From positions 1 to 45,203 of the forward strand of contig NZ_JAICZW010000135.1 in assembly GCF_029057325.1 (NCBI RefSeq): 45,203 bases of DNA, in the 5' to 3' direction. A program made the translations under genes and the position numbers. Below, piece after piece: positions 33,534-43,398 of this stretch (position 1 is its first letter; every line of letters starts with the position of its first letter). Under the pieces are notes generated by a model, which was given only the letters and a program-made list of their open reading frames with translations, was not told the origin of the DNA and did not search any database. This stretch comes from Bacteroides sp. (GTDB lineage Bacteria > Bacteroidota > Bacteroidia > Bacteroidales > Bacteroidaceae).

Positions 33534-35465
33534 ATGAAACCGTTTTTCCGCAGGTTGTTGGGGGGCGTTGCCATTGCTGCCGCACTCTACTCCTGTGCCA
33601 GCGTGGGACGCATCGAGGGGGGACCTTACGATGAGACCCCGCCCCGTTTTCTTTCCGCTACCCCGACACAGGGCGCACTTCATAGTAAAAAACGCAAGAT
33701 ATCAATCGAGTTCGATGAGTTCATCAAGCTTGAAAAGCCGAACGAGAAGGTCGTGATATCTCCTCCGCAGGTGCAGCAGCCCGAAATAAAGGCGAGCGGG
33801 AAGAAGGTGGTCATCACCCTGCAAGACACGCTGAAAGCCAATACCACCTATACGTTCGACTTCGGAGACGCCATCCAAGACAACAACGAAGGCAATCCGC
33901 TGGAGAACTTCTTCTACTCCTTCTCTACAGGCGGGCGGCTGGACTCCATGAGCGTGTCCGGCACACTGCTGAATGCCGCCAACCTGGAGCCGGTGAAGGG
34001 CTTGCTGGTGGGACTGCACGCCAATCTGGCGGATTCCGCTTTTACGAAACTGCCTTTCGAACGGGTGGGGCGCACCGATAGCCGGGGACACTTCTCCATC
34101 CGGGGCGTGGCTCCCGGCACTTACCGCATCTATGCGTTGCAGGATGCCGACCAGAACTTCGCCTATTCGCAACCTACGGAAATCATCGCTTTCAGCGACT
34201 CGCTGATTATCCCCTCGATGGAGGAACATACCCGCCAGGACACGACGTGGGTCGATTCACTGACGGTCGATACGGTTGTGACACGACCATATATCCGTTA
34301 CCTGCCCGACGACATCTTGCTGCGCTGCTTCAAGGAGCAATACTTCTCGCAGCGGTTTGTCAAGGCGGAACGTCTGACCCCTGAGAAGTTCACCTTCTAC
34401 TTCACGGCACCGGCGGACAGCCTGCCTGTGCTGAAAGGATTGAACTTTAACGAAGAAGATGCGTTTATAGTAGAACAGCCTACCGGGCGGAACGATACGA
34501 TTCATTATTGGATAAAGGATTCGCTGCTCTACCGGCAAGACTCTTTGCGAATGAGCATCACCTACCTTTGTGCGGACAGCCTGAAACAGCTGGTTCCACG
34601 CACCGATACGTTGAATGTGTTGCCGAAGCTGAGTTATGCCAAACAGCAGAAACAGAAGCAGGAGGCCAAGGAGAAGGAAGCGAAGGAACGCGAGAAGCGG
34701 AAGAAGAAAAACAATGAGGCAGACGACAAGAAGCCTGTGGAGTTTCTGCCGGTGGAAGTCTATGCCCCTTCTACCTTGGATGTGTACGACTACCTGACAC
34801 TCGCTTTCAAGGAGCCGGTGGTGCGCATAGATACCACCGCCTTCCACGTGAGGCAGAAGGTGGATTCGTTGTGGCAGGATATCCCGTTCGACTTTGAGCG
34901 CGACTCGTTGGACCTGAAACGTTACAACCTGTACGGAGACTGGAAGCCCGGCGAAAGCTATGCGCTTGAGGTGGACTCCACCGCCATACAGGGGTTGTAC
35001 GGACTCTTCTCCGACAAAATAAAGAAGGAGTTCAAGATAAAACAACTGGAGGAGTACGGACAGATATTCTTCAATGTGCACGGAACCGATTCGACAGCCT
35101 TTGTCGAACTGCTGGACGGGCAGGACAAGGTGCTGCGTACCGTGCCGGTGACAGACGGGAAGGCGGACTTCTACTTCCTCAATCCGGGCAAGTACGGAGC
35201 AAGGCTGATAGACGACGCGAACGGCAACGGCGTTTGGGACACTGGCAACTATGAGGAGAAACGCCAACCGGAAATGGTCTATTACTATCCGATGGTGCTG
35301 GAACTGAAGGCGAACTTCGACTTGACGCAGGAGTGGGACATCCATGCCAAGCCGTTGGACAAGCAAAAACCGGAAGAACTTAAAAAGCAAAAGCCAGATG
35401 AAGACAAAAAGAAGAAAAGAGAAAGCAGGAACAACAACAATCGCAACAAGGGTAGAGGCTATTAG
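33534..35465 (+). CDS. Ig-like (Big_5) domain lipoprotein
   Basis: 643 aa from ATG 33534, chosen because it begins a lipoprotein signal (MKPFFRRLLGG to ALYSC, with the acylated Cys near residue 21). The open frame upstream begins with a TTG at 33480 and is not convincing. An SbsA-type Ig-like domain follows (about 35-130, RFLSATPTQGA to TYTFDFGDAIQDN), then a carboxypeptidase-regulatory-like segment (about 140-215), a charged Lys/Glu-rich linker near residue 400 and a very basic tail (KKKRESRNNNNRNKG). Anchored to the membrane; role unknown. Widespread in Bacteroidota as an uncharacterised surface or envelope protein. It overlaps the next gene by 68 bases. Confidence 0.82.
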   Translation: MKPFFRRLLGGVAIAAALYSCASVGRIEGGPYDETPPRFLSATPTQGALHSKKRKISIEFDEFIKLEKPNEKVVISPPQVQQPEIKASGKKVVITLQDTLKANTTYTFDFGDAIQDNNEGNPLENFFYSFSTGGRLDSMSVSGTLLNAANLEPVKGLLVGLHANLADSAFTKLPFERVGRTDSRGHFSIRGVAPGTYRIYALQDADQNFAYSQPTEIIAFSDSLIIPSMEEHTRQDTTWVDSLTVDTVVTRPYIRYLPDDILLRCFKEQYFSQRFVKAERLTPEKFTFYFTAPADSLPVLKGLNFNEEDAFIVEQPTGRNDTIHYWIKDSLLYRQDSLRMSITYLCADSLKQLVPRTDTLNVLPKLSYAKQQKQKQEAKEKEAKEREKRKKKNNEADDKKPVEFLPVEVYAPSTLDVYDYLTLAFKEPVVRIDTTAFHVRQKVDSLWQDIPFDFERDSLDLKRYNLYGDWKPGESYALEVDSTAIQGLYGLFSDKIKKEFKIKQLEEYGQIFFNVHGTDSTAFVELLDGQDKVLRTVPVTDGKADFYFLNPGKYGARLIDDANGNGVWDTGNYEEKRQPEMVYYYPMVLELKANFDLTQEWDIHAKPLDKQKPEELKKQKPDEDKKKKRESRNNNNRNKGRGY

Positions 35466-36279
35466 GCTGCGGTTGTTGCTCCTATGGCTGATGGGGGTAG
35501 CCTGCTGCCTGTCTGTTCAAGCTCAGTGTACGGCGAAGAACGACGCGTTTCAGTCGGGCGAGCACATTACGTACGACCTGTACTTCAATTGGAAGTTTAT
35601 CTGGAAAAAGGTGGGGACGGCAAGCCTCACCACCCATGCCACGACCTACCAATCCAATCCCGCCTATCGTTTCGACCTGCTCTGCGTGGGCAGCAAGAAA
35701 GCGGATTTCTTCTTCAAGATGCGCGACACGCTGACCTGCTACGTCAGCAACCGGTTGGAGCCGCTTTATTTCCGCAAGGCGGCGGAGGAGGGAAGCCGGC
35801 ATACGGTGGACGAGGCGTGGTTCTCTTATACCGACGGTGTGGCGAACGTAAAGCAGCGGCGCACTTGGCACAACCCTGTCCGCGAGGCACAGGAGATGGA
35901 GCACAGCGACAGCCGTTGCATCTTCGATATGCTGAGTATCTTGTCGCAGGCACGCTCCTACGACCCGAAGGATTACAAGGTGGGCGATAAGATACTCTTC
36001 CCGATGGCAACCGGACGACGGGTGGAGGAACAGACGCTGATTTATCGGGGTAAGCAGGAGGTCAAGGCGAACAATGACACCATCTATCGCTGCCTGGTAT
36101 TCTCCTTTGTGGAGTATAAGAAAGGCAAGGAGAAAGAGGTCATCACCTTTTTTGTCTCCGATGACAAGAACCACCTTCCCATCCGTCTGGACATGTACCT
36201 GAACTTCGGTTCGGCAAAGGCTTTCTTCAAGAGTGTCCGCGGCAATCGTCATCCGATGGAGGCGGCGTTGCGGAAGTAA
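35398..36279 (+). CDS. DUF3108-domain protein, secreted
   Basis: 293 aa from ATG 35398, inside the lysine-rich tail of the previous gene. The N-terminus is long and basic before the hydrophobic export segment (LRLLLLWLMGVACCLSVQAQ), so a later non-ATG start is also possible; the frame is open back to 35344. DUF3108 is recognised from DAFQSGEHITYDLYFNWKF, the KADFFFKMRDTL block and the C-terminal FFVSDDKNHLPIRLDMYLNF. Predicted beta-barrel-like periplasmic protein. Function unknown. The overlap with the Ig-like gene shows the two are cotranscribed. Confidence 0.82.
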   Translation: MKTKRRKEKAGTTTIATRVEAIRLRLLLLWLMGVACCLSVQAQCTAKNDAFQSGEHITYDLYFNWKFIWKKVGTASLTTHATTYQSNPAYRFDLLCVGSKKADFFFKMRDTLTCYVSNRLEPLYFRKAAEEGSRHTVDEAWFSYTDGVANVKQRRTWHNPVREAQEMEHSDSRCIFDMLSILSQARSYDPKDYKVGDKILFPMATGRRVEEQTLIYRGKQEVKANNDTIYRCLVFSFVEYKKGKEKEVITFFVSDDKNHLPIRLDMYLNFGSAKAFFKSVRGNRHPMEAALRK

Positions 36280-36303
36280 AGTTTGACTTTTCAGCTATAG
36301 ATA

Positions 36304-36352
36304 AAAAGCCCGTTCCAACGATAGTTCTCGCTATCAGTCGGAACGGGCTTTT
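36304..36352. terminator. Bidirectional terminator between DUF3108 and cysS
   Basis: AAAAGCCCGTTCC (36304-36316) pairs perfectly with GGAACGGGCTTTT (36340-36352), with an inner GATAG/CTATC pair. A-run on one side and T-run on the other let it serve both converging genes. Confidence 0.9.
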
Positions 36353-36385
36353 GGCTTGACGGGTTTATGAAAACGGATGTCGCTG

Positions 36386-37861
36386 TTATTTATTCAGTTT
36401 CCAGCTGCTTCCGTCTTTTCCGTCTTTAATCTCGAAGCCGATGGCGGTAAGTTCGTTGCGAATCTTGTCCGACGTGGCCCAGTCTTTGTTGGCTTTTGCT
36501 TTAGCACGCTCTTCGAGCAGCATATCCACTACTTTGCCGAAGGCGGTTTCGCGCTCTGCATTGGAGGTGTTGTCCTCTTTCAGTCCTAAGATATCGAAGC
36601 AGAAGCGGTGGAATGTCTCTTTCAGGGCATCCAGGTCTGCAGCGGTGATGGTGTCGTTTCCGGCAAGGATGTTGTTCACCATTTTGGAGCCGTCGAAAAG
36701 GTGGGCGATGACAATCGGCGAGTTCAGGTCGTCGTTCATGGCCTCGTAGCACTTCTCGCGCAGTGACTTTACGTCAACGGTAGAGGCGTTTGCAGGCGTA
36801 ATCTTGTCCAGGCCGTGGATGGCGTCCATCAGTCGCGACAGTCCTTTTTCGGCTGCTTGCAGTGCCTCGTTGCTGAAGTCCACCGTGCTGCGGTAGTGCG
36901 CTTGCAGGGTGAAGAACCGGATAGTCATCGGGCTATAAGGCTGTTCCAGCAAGGAGTGTGTGCCGTTGAACAGCTCCTCCAGGGTGATGAAGTTGCCGTA
37001 GGACTTGCCCATCTTCTGTCCGTTGATGGTCAGCATGTTGTTGTGCATCCAGTAGTGTACCATGTCGTCGCCTTGCGATGCCACAGACTGGGCTATCTCG
37101 CATTCGTGGTGAGGGAAGATGAGGTCCATTCCGCCGCCATGTATGTCGAAGTGTTCACCAAGGTACTTCTTTCCCATAGCGGTGCATTCGGCGTGCCAGC
37201 CGGGGAAACCGTCGCTCCACGGGCTGGGCCAGCGCATGATGTGTTCGGGCTGTGCGCATTTCCAGAGGGCGAAGTCGGCGGGATTCCGCTTCTCGTTCTG
37301 TCCGTCCAGTTCGCGGGTGGTGTTCAGCACGTCGTCCAGGTTGCGGCCTGAGAGTTTGCCGTAATGGTGGTCCTTGTTGTATTTTGCCACGTCGAAGTAA
37401 ACGGAGCCTTCGCTTTCGTAGGCGTATCCGTTCTTCAATATCTCTTTCACCAGTTCTATCTGTTCGATGATGTGTCCGCTGGCATGCGGTTCGATGCTTG
37501 GCGGAAGCACGTTCAATGCCTCCATCGCCTTGTGGTAGCGGTTGATGTAGTATTGCGCCACTTCCATCGGTTCCAGTTGTTCCAGACGCGCTTTTTTGGC
37601 AATCTTGTCTTCGCCGTCGTCGGCATCGTGCTCCAGGTGTCCCACGTCGGTGATGTTGCGCACGTAGCGCACCTTGTAGCCGATGTGCTTGAGGTAGCGG
37701 AACAGTAAGTCGAAAGTGATGGCGGGTCGTGCGTGTCCCAGATGCGGGTCGCCGTAAACGGTGGGACCGCAGACGTACATGCCTACATGCGGCGCATGCA
37801 AGGGCTTGAAGAGTTCTTTCCTTCTATTTAAGGTGTTGTAGATGGTCAGTTGTTGTTCCAT
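36386..37861 (-). CDS. cysS: Cysteinyl-tRNA synthetase
   Basis: 491 aa, cytoplasmic. Attaches cysteine to tRNA-Cys. Class I motifs: the HIGH-type HLGH (residues 40-43) in [15 protein letters not shown], with zinc ligand Cys31, and the KMSKS-type KMGKS (283-287) in [11 protein letters not shown]. The [13 protein letters not shown] zinc/cysteine-binding block and the C-terminal DALR-type helical domain are present. Last gene of the minus-strand block; it has its own candidate promoter and a shared terminator. Confidence 0.97.
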   Translation of the reverse strand: MEQQLTIYNTLNRRKELFKPLHAPHVGMYVCGPTVYGDPHLGHARPAITFDLLFRYLKHIGYKVRYVRNITDVGHLEHDADDGEDKIAKKARLEQLEPMEVAQYYINRYHKAMEALNVLPPSIEPHASGHIIEQIELVKEILKNGYAYESEGSVYFDVAKYNKDHHYGKLSGRNLDDVLNTTRELDGQNEKRNPADFALWKCAQPEHIMRWPSPWSDGFPGWHAECTAMGKKYLGEHFDIHGGGMDLIFPHHECEIAQSVASQGDDMVHYWMHNNMLTINGQKMGKSYGNFITLEELFNGTHSLLEQPYSPMTIRFFTLQAHYRSTVDFSNEALQAAEKGLSRLMDAIHGLDKITPANASTVDVKSLREKCYEAMNDDLNSPIVIAHLFDGSKMVNNILAGNDTITAADLDALKETFHRFCFDILGLKEDNTSNAERETAFGKVVDMLLEERAKAKANKDWATSDKIRNELTAIGFEIKDGKDGSSWKLNK

Positions 37862-37892
37862 AATGTTTTGCTATATGTTTCCTTTGAGTGTA

Positions 37893-37900
37893 CAAAAATA
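37893..37900 (-). promoter_or_regulatory. Possible -7 element for cysS
   Basis: Reads TATTTTTG on the minus strand, 31 bp before the cysS start. No clear -33 element. Confidence 0.5.
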
Positions 37901-37981
37901 GGGATTTGTAATTGAATACGGTGCTTTCTTAAAGTGATTTATAGAGATTTCGATGTATTTTCATCGGGAACACTTGTTTCC

Positions 37982-38728
37982 TCATCTCTTCAGGACCGCA
38001 CGCAGCACGAACCAGGCGTGATGGGCAACGGTGCTGACCCATCCGTAATGATGTGCCATGATGCGGAAACGCTCTTTGAGCGAGGCGTGGCGGTTGCGGG
38101 TGGTCATTCCTTCGTCCAGATAGTCGATGAGGATGAGGTGGGTATTGTGCAGGACACGTGCTTTTTTCATGATTCGGATACACCAGTCGAAGTCGGCGGA
38201 GAAGCGGTAGCGCAGGTCGTAGGGCTCCACCAGCGAGGCTTTGGCGAAGAAGGCCTGATGGCAGACCAGCATGCCTTGCTTGAAGCTGCGCCACGTCAGC
38301 GCTTCGGGGGCGGAGAGGCGGCGCATGCGGACGAAGTGTCTCTCCTTATCTACCAGTTCTGTTTCGCCGTACAACACGTCGGGCAGTTCGTTGCCGCAGA
38401 TGGAGTGTGCCATTTGTTGCAGGGTGTCGTCTTTGTGGAAGCTGTCGCCGGCGTTGAGGAAACAGAGGTAATCGCCCGTGGCCAGCTTGATGCCCTTGTT
38501 CATCGCATCGTACAGGCCTTTGTCGGGCTCGCTCACCACACGGGTGATGCGTCCCTTGTAGCGGTCGATGACGGCAAGTGTTCCGTCTTTCGACGCGCCG
38601 TCCACGATGATGTACTCCACGTGGTGATAAGTTTGCGAGATAACGCTTTGGATGGTGTCTTCCAACACCGATTCGGCGTTATAAGTCACGGTGATGACGC
38701 TGAACTTCGGTGTAAGGTGGTTATGCAT
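37982..38728 (-). CDS. Glycosyltransferase family 2
   Basis: 248 aa, cytoplasmic face of the membrane. GT-A fold: FSVITVTYNAE at the N-terminus, IIVDGASKDGT for the nucleotide-sugar pocket, GLYDAMNKGIKLATG, and the FLNAGD metal-binding site. Adds a sugar during synthesis of a surface polysaccharide or lipid-linked glycan. Last transferase of the operon; its start overlaps the GT4 stop by 8 bases. Confidence 0.9.
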   Translation of the reverse strand: MHNHLTPKFSVITVTYNAESVLEDTIQSVISQTYHHVEYIIVDGASKDGTLAVIDRYKGRITRVVSEPDKGLYDAMNKGIKLATGDYLCFLNAGDSFHKDDTLQQMAHSICGNELPDVLYGETELVDKERHFVRMRRLSAPEALTWRSFKQGMLVCHQAFFAKASLVEPYDLRYRFSADFDWCIRIMKKARVLHNTHLILIDYLDEGMTTRNRHASLKERFRIMAHHYGWVSTVAHHAWFVLRAVLKR

Positions 38729-39986
38729 TGTTTCCGGTTACTTTGTTGTAGAGGTCGATGTACTTTTTGGCGATGATGTTTTCCGAATAATGGGTGACGG
38801 CTTTCCGGCAGGCTTGTTCGGACAGCTCTGTATAGTCGGGTTCGTTCAGAATCCAATAGATGCCGTTGGCGAAGTCTTCGGATGACTTGTATTGCGCCAC
38901 GTAGCCGTTGTGCAGGTGGTCAATCATTTCCGGAATGCCACCCACGTTGAAGCCCACGCAGGGGATGCCGCATGCCATGGCTTCCATGAGGGTGTTTGGC
39001 AGGTTTTCTTCCAGCGAGGGAGTGACGAAGATGTCCACGGCGTTGTAGATGTCCACCAGCCGGTGTTCGTTGTTCACGAAGTTCTGCGGATAGACCTTGA
39101 AGGGAAGCAGATTCTCTAATTGTTGCGATTGGTTGCCGAAGACGACCACGCCCAGCTGTTCCCGTAGTTCGGGATGCCTGTCGGCAAGCAGCTTGCACGA
39201 TTCTATCAGGTAGTCTATGCCTTTCCGCTTGTCTGTAATTTTCACCGATCCGAACAGCATCAGTTTTTTGTCTTGCGGAAGCAGGCATTTCTCTCTTGCC
39301 TCCTGTTTGTTGCGGGGCTTGAATAGGTTGGTGTTGATGGGGTTGGGGATGCTTGTCACGCTATGGCCGCTCAGCAGGGCGCTCTTCTTCGCTTGTTCTT
39401 CCAGCCAGTGGCTGCATGCCACAAAATTGATGCGGCGGTTCCGATAGAGTTGCTGTTTCTTTTGGAAGGTGCTGTAAGAGAGGTCTTTCTTGCTTCCTCC
39501 CCCATAGAGGAAGGGGCAGTGGTGGCACTCTTTTTGATACTTGTCGCAAGTGCGTGCGTGGTGGCAGATGCTTGTGCAGGGCCACATGTCGTGCATTGTC
39601 CAGACAACGGGTTTGCCCGAAGCGAGTATTTTCTCTATGTTTTTCAGCGAGAGCATTCCCTGGTTTATCCAGTGCAGGTGGATGACGTCGGCCTGCTGGA
39701 ATTCGGGCAGCGAGGTGATGTCTGTGCCTGTGTTGGCTATATCAACGGCAAAGAGGCTGTTCTTCTTGAAGCGGTTGGCGCTCCAGATGACGACTCGTTC
39801 CCACACGAACTTCCACACCATGCGCCAGTTGTGTTCCAGCGACACTACGGAGATTTGGTCAGTCTGTTTGTTGCGCACCAGCAGTTTGGCTTTGATGCCG
39901 TGGTTCTTGAGTGACTCCATCAGTCGGCTGGCGGCAATGGCGGCTCCGCCGATGCGTTCGGAGGTATTGATAAGTAGTACTCTCAT
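38721..39986 (-). CDS. Glycosyltransferase family 4
   Basis: 421 aa. GT-B fold: N-terminal glycine loop in [26 protein letters not shown] and [10 protein letters not shown] in the acceptor half, then the donor half with [16 protein letters not shown] and the EX7E-type segment [20 protein letters not shown] retaining glycosyltransferase for surface glycan assembly. Translationally coupled to the ORF6N gene before it (TGA/ATG overlap) and to the GT2 after it. Confidence 0.92.
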   Translation of the reverse strand: MRVLLINTSERIGGAAIAASRLMESLKNHGIKAKLLVRNKQTDQISVVSLEHNWRMVWKFVWERVVIWSANRFKKNSLFAVDIANTGTDITSLPEFQQADVIHLHWINQGMLSLKNIEKILASGKPVVWTMHDMWPCTSICHHARTCDKYQKECHHCPFLYGGGSKKDLSYSTFQKKQQLYRNRRINFVACSHWLEEQAKKSALLSGHSVTSIPNPINTNLFKPRNKQEAREKCLLPQDKKLMLFGSVKITDKRKGIDYLIESCKLLADRHPELREQLGVVVFGNQSQQLENLLPFKVYPQNFVNNEHRLVDIYNAVDIFVTPSLEENLPNTLMEAMACGIPCVGFNVGGIPEMIDHLHNGYVAQYKSSEDFANGIYWILNEPDYTELSEQACRKAVTHYSENIIAKKYIDLYNKVTGNNA

Positions 39987-40564
39987 TGCTTCTGTTCTCT
40001 TCGTTCTTGAATAGCTTTGTAGCCGATGGTTGATTGCTGTGTTTCTTTCTTCTTTTTCTGTGCTAATTGGGAAAGTGCCAGATAGATGTCATCGAATTCT
40101 TTGCGGCTCTCTTCGGACAAGTCGTTAAGGGCGGAGAGGGTCTCTTCGCTAACAGCTTCTAGTGTCTTTATCCGTTCCTTCAAATCCTCCAACTCTTGAT
40201 GGCTGTTCACGGCGGGAAGTCCTTGTCTGATGGTAACAAAGGCGCGCATGATGGCGATGTTTACGTAGATGGCGATGTCGCTGTTCAAGATGCCGGACAG
40301 CATGGCAAGTCCTTGTTCGGTAAAGGCGAAAGGTAGTTTGCGGATGCCACCCCAACTTGAAGTCACAAATTGTGACTTCAAGTTATCCCATTCTTCTTTT
40401 GTCAGTTGAAACATGAAGTCGGAAGGAAATCTTTTGATATTTCTTTTCACTGCTTGATTCAGCACTTTTACTTCTACTTGGTAAAGCTCTGCCAAATCTT
40501 TATCCAGCATCACTCTTGTACCTCTGACCTCATAGATTTTCTTTTGAATGATTTCCTGTTCCAT
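39983..40564 (-). CDS. ORF6N-domain protein inside the glycan operon
   Basis: 193 aa. The N-terminal ORF6N domain (about 8-95) is recognised from [40 protein letters not shown] and the [15 protein letters not shown] block. A coiled-coil-like C-terminus follows (about 125-193, rich in Glu, Lys and Gln). ORF6N domains occur in phage and mobile-element proteins and are thought to bind DNA or act as antirepressors. It is unexpected among glycosyltransferases, yet its stop overlaps the GT4 start by four bases, which points to real cotranslation. It could regulate the operon, or be an acquired gene that has kept the reading arrangement. Function not known. Confidence 0.85.
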   Translation of the reverse strand: MEQEIIQKKIYEVRGTRVMLDKDLAELYQVEVKVLNQAVKRNIKRFPSDFMFQLTKEEWDNLKSQFVTSSWGGIRKLPFAFTEQGLAMLSGILNSDIAIYVNIAIMRAFVTIRQGLPAVNSHQELEDLKERIKTLEAVSEETLSALNDLSEESRKEFDDIYLALSQLAQKKKKETQQSTIGYKAIQERREQKQ

Positions 40565-40624
40565 AGTTTGGGGATTTCAGAATGTTTTGGCAAAAGTAAT
40601 GCTTTTCGTGAACAAATGGCATTA

Positions 40625-41536
40625 TCAGGCTCCAAAATCTCCTTTCAGCGTACGTTTTATTCTTCGGATGGCCTTTGCCCAGAAGTTGTTGGTGCGGTGA
40701 TAGTAGCGGGCGAAGCAACGGCGTGCTTCTTGGTTCTCTTCTATCGGACTGATGAGGCTGACGGGGAGTGGTTCCATCCATAAGGACGAGTCGTAGAGTC
40801 CGCCACCGCCGCAGTTGGTGCCGCTGCCGTCGAAGCCGGTGTTCTGCACCAACGAACGGCCTGTGTTCAGTGAGAGTATATCGTCTAAGAAGAGGCTGGC
40901 GTTCCAGCGTATGGCCCACGAATTGTTCTTTCCCTCAATCTGTCTGCGCAGCATGCGGGTGAACCGGTAGGTGCCGTTGAAGTCGAAGCGGCGGGTCAGC
41001 TTGCGTCTTTCCAGTTGTTCCAGCAGATAGCTCCCGTTGGGATTGAAGTGTTTCCAGGCTCTTTCCCACGTTGCCCATCCCCAGCTTCCTGTCCACTTGA
41101 TGAGAAAGGTGTCAGGCAGGGAGGCATCTTTGGTGAAGTCGCACGCCTGTATGTGGCCTATGCGCGGTTCGTCTTTGTAGAGTTCGAGGGCATCGTTCAT
41201 GAAGCGCAAGAAGTAGGGAGCCACCACCAAATCATCTTCCAGTACGATGACGCGTCTGTATCGGCCGATTTGTGTGGTTACACCGTCGATGATGTTGCGG
41301 GCCAACCCTTGATTTTCCTTCCTTTCGATGATTTCGATGGAACCGAAGCCATCGATAGAACGGATAATCCGGCGCACTTCCTCCACGGCGGATTGTGCGG
41401 CATCATCACGTGCGGCATCAGAATAGACAATCAGCGGACTTGTTGCGGCTTCCGCATTGGCTTGAAGACTCTCTATCAGCCGACGGGTGTGAGTCGGACG
41501 GTTATAGACAAAGAGGAGGATAGGGGAGTGGGACAT
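40625..41536 (-). CDS. GT2-like glycosyltransferase (GNT-I-like)
   Basis: 303 aa. N-terminal ILLFVYNRPTHTRRLI, then IVYSDAARDD, ENQGLARNIIDG and the VLEDDL metal-binding motif near residue 99. It resembles sugar transferases of the GT2/GT13-like clan seen in Bacteroides glycan clusters. The C-terminal part (WGWATWERAWKHF, QNTGFDGSGTNCGG) is family specific. Separated from the ORF6N gene by 60 bp, the largest gap in the operon. Confidence 0.85.
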   Translation of the reverse strand: MSHSPILLFVYNRPTHTRRLIESLQANAEAATSPLIVYSDAARDDAAQSAVEEVRRIIRSIDGFGSIEIIERKENQGLARNIIDGVTTQIGRYRRVIVLEDDLVVAPYFLRFMNDALELYKDEPRIGHIQACDFTKDASLPDTFLIKWTGSWGWATWERAWKHFNPNGSYLLEQLERRKLTRRFDFNGTYRFTRMLRRQIEGKNNSWAIRWNASLFLDDILSLNTGRSLVQNTGFDGSGTNCGGGGLYDSSLWMEPLPVSLISPIEENQEARRCFARYYHRTNNFWAKAIRRIKRTLKGDFGA

Positions 41537-41551
41537 GATGTTTTCGGGGGA

Positions 41552-42487
41552 TTAATCGGTTAAGTAAATGGCGGTTCCTTTGCCGTGCAGGTTCTTGCGG
41601 CGGTAGTCTATCACTTCTCGGGTGCGGCCTAAAAGGTGAAGCGCTATCCGGAGGTAGGTGAGGCACCCATGGCTGTCTCTTTGCAATAACGCTTTCCCGG
41701 CTTTTTTGATTCCTGCCAATATTCCATAGCCGAAAGCCTTGTAGAACGGGTAGTTGATGTTGGCATATTCTGCCAGCAGATAGACCCGTTCGGAGCGGAA
41801 CCATGCTTGCCGTGTCACCTCACGGTGCTCGCGATCGTGGCAACCGAAGACGGCAGGAGAATAACCGGCGCGATAGCCATGACGGTGCAGGCGATGGATG
41901 TAGTCCACATCTTCTCCGTAGTGGTAGAATAGCGGGCAGAAACCGCCTATTTGTTGCAGTACCAGGACGGGTATCAGCCAGAATGCCGCATTGATGAAGG
42001 GAATGGGTGTCAGTAGCTTGTCTTCATCGCTGCCTTCATGTCTGGGAATCGTGCTCTTTTTCAACTCTTTCAGGTTCTTCAAACCTGCATAGCAGGCAAA
42101 TCCGTGTTCCAGTTCGTTGCCGCCGCCTGTCAGGTGGGTGGGCGACAGGATGCCGAATGCGGGCTGTTGCCGGCTCAGTTGCACCAGTGTGCCCAGTGTA
42201 TTCTTGTCAATCCACGCATCCTGGTTCAGCAGAAACACCGCTTCGTACCCTTCTTCTAAGGCAATCTTCATGCCGATGTTGTTGGCACGTCCGAATCCAA
42301 GGTTCTCTTTGCTTTGGATGAGCCGCACTTGGGGGTAATGCTTTTTTATCCGTTGGACGGTATGGTCTTGCGAGGCGTTATCCACTACCAACACGTCTGC
42401 CGGAAGCTCCGATTGGCACAAGCTGCCCAGACAACGGTCCATCCAACGCTCGAAATTGTAGGAAACGATAATAATCAGTAGTTTCAT
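41552..42487 (-). CDS. Glycosyltransferase family 2, rhamnosyltransferase-like
   Basis: 311 aa. GT-A fold with LIIIVSYNFERWMDRCL, LVVDNASQDHT, ENLGFGRANNIGMK and the FLLNQDAWID metal site. These features fit rhamnosyl- and related transferases of the GT2 family in O-antigen and capsule operons. Its start codon overlaps the GT14 stop by 4 bases; the next gene begins 15 bp after its stop. Confidence 0.9.
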   Translation of the reverse strand: MKLLIIIVSYNFERWMDRCLGSLCQSELPADVLVVDNASQDHTVQRIKKHYPQVRLIQSKENLGFGRANNIGMKIALEEGYEAVFLLNQDAWIDKNTLGTLVQLSRQQPAFGILSPTHLTGGGNELEHGFACYAGLKNLKELKKSTIPRHEGSDEDKLLTPIPFINAAFWLIPVLVLQQIGGFCPLFYHYGEDVDYIHRLHRHGYRAGYSPAVFGCHDREHREVTRQAWFRSERVYLLAEYANINYPFYKAFGYGILAGIKKAGKALLQRDSHGCLTYLRIALHLLGRTREVIDYRRKNLHGKGTAIYLTD

Positions 42488-43398
42488 GGCTTTTCTTGTT
42501 CTCTTTCTTTATCAATGGCTTCTACCAGCGAATCCGACATGCCGCTTACTACCTTCCGGCAAAACATCTTGCCCGAATCATGCAGCATGGGCAGATGTTC
42601 CAAAGTCATTGTATGGATGAATCTGTTATATATGATAAGGTGTAGGGGAGTCAGTGCATAGAGTCCTTTATATGTTCCTTCGTAAAGCAGCGCGTGCGGA
42701 GCGAAGGGGGAGTTGAAGACGATGGTCTGTATGCAAAGTTCGCTTGGGACGAAACTGTTCTTGAAGTAGTGTGCCATCTTCTTTTCCGTGCATAGCTGTT
42801 GATAGACATAGCGGGTACAAGGCAGGGTGATGGCCCAATAGTCGGAGCCGAAAAAGACATCTCTCTCTTTGCCATTGAGTCTTGTTGTCGGTTTTTTGCG
42901 CAAGGGAAGCAGTCTCATCAGTTGACGGGAGGCTACAATCAGTTTGTTTTTCCACCAAAGATTTTTCCATTTCAGGTCGCGGAAGAAGTGGTAAATTTTT
43001 ATTCTGGAAAGCTGTGGCTTGTTGCCGGAGCGGGTGAGGTTCATTCCCATGATGAATTCGGTCTCCTTGTGTTCCTCAAAATAGCGATGGATGGCGGCAT
43101 TGCTCCACAGCGGATAGTCCTGTCCGCTCAGGCATACCACGCGGCTGTAGGGCACATTGCTGTGCAGTACGGCAGCGAGCAACTCTTTTTGATACTCTAC
43201 CTGTTCCCATCCTCCCCAACTCACCCAATGACGGGGTACGAAGGTCACTTTATCTTTCAGCAACTCTTCAAAAGGACGGCTGTCTGCCTTGAGGTCGATA
43301 TGCACGTAGAAGTCGGCATCATCGTCCAATGCGTCAATCAAGCGTGCCAGATGCGGCGCGTCCTTGTAAGCGGATATGATGTAGGCGAGGCGGCTCAT
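42484..43398 (-). CDS. GT14-like beta-1,6-N-acetylglucosaminyltransferase
   Basis: 304 aa. The core-2/I-branching family signature is clear: AYIISAYKDAPHLARLIDAL, FYVHIDLKAD, SWGGWEQVEYQKELL and VVCLSGQDYPLWSN. In eukaryotes GT14 adds branching GlcNAc or xylose; bacterial members act in surface-glycan clusters with little known biochemistry. The gene overlaps its neighbours by four bases on both sides, so it is tightly coupled to the flippase. Confidence 0.88.
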   Translation of the reverse strand: MSRLAYIISAYKDAPHLARLIDALDDDADFYVHIDLKADSRPFEELLKDKVTFVPRHWVSWGGWEQVEYQKELLAAVLHSNVPYSRVVCLSGQDYPLWSNAAIHRYFEEHKETEFIMGMNLTRSGNKPQLSRIKIYHFFRDLKWKNLWWKNKLIVASRQLMRLLPLRKKPTTRLNGKERDVFFGSDYWAITLPCTRYVYQQLCTEKKMAHYFKNSFVPSELCIQTIVFNSPFAPHALLYEGTYKGLYALTPLHLIIYNRFIHTMTLEHLPMLHDSGKMFCRKVVSGMSDSLVEAIDKEREQEKP

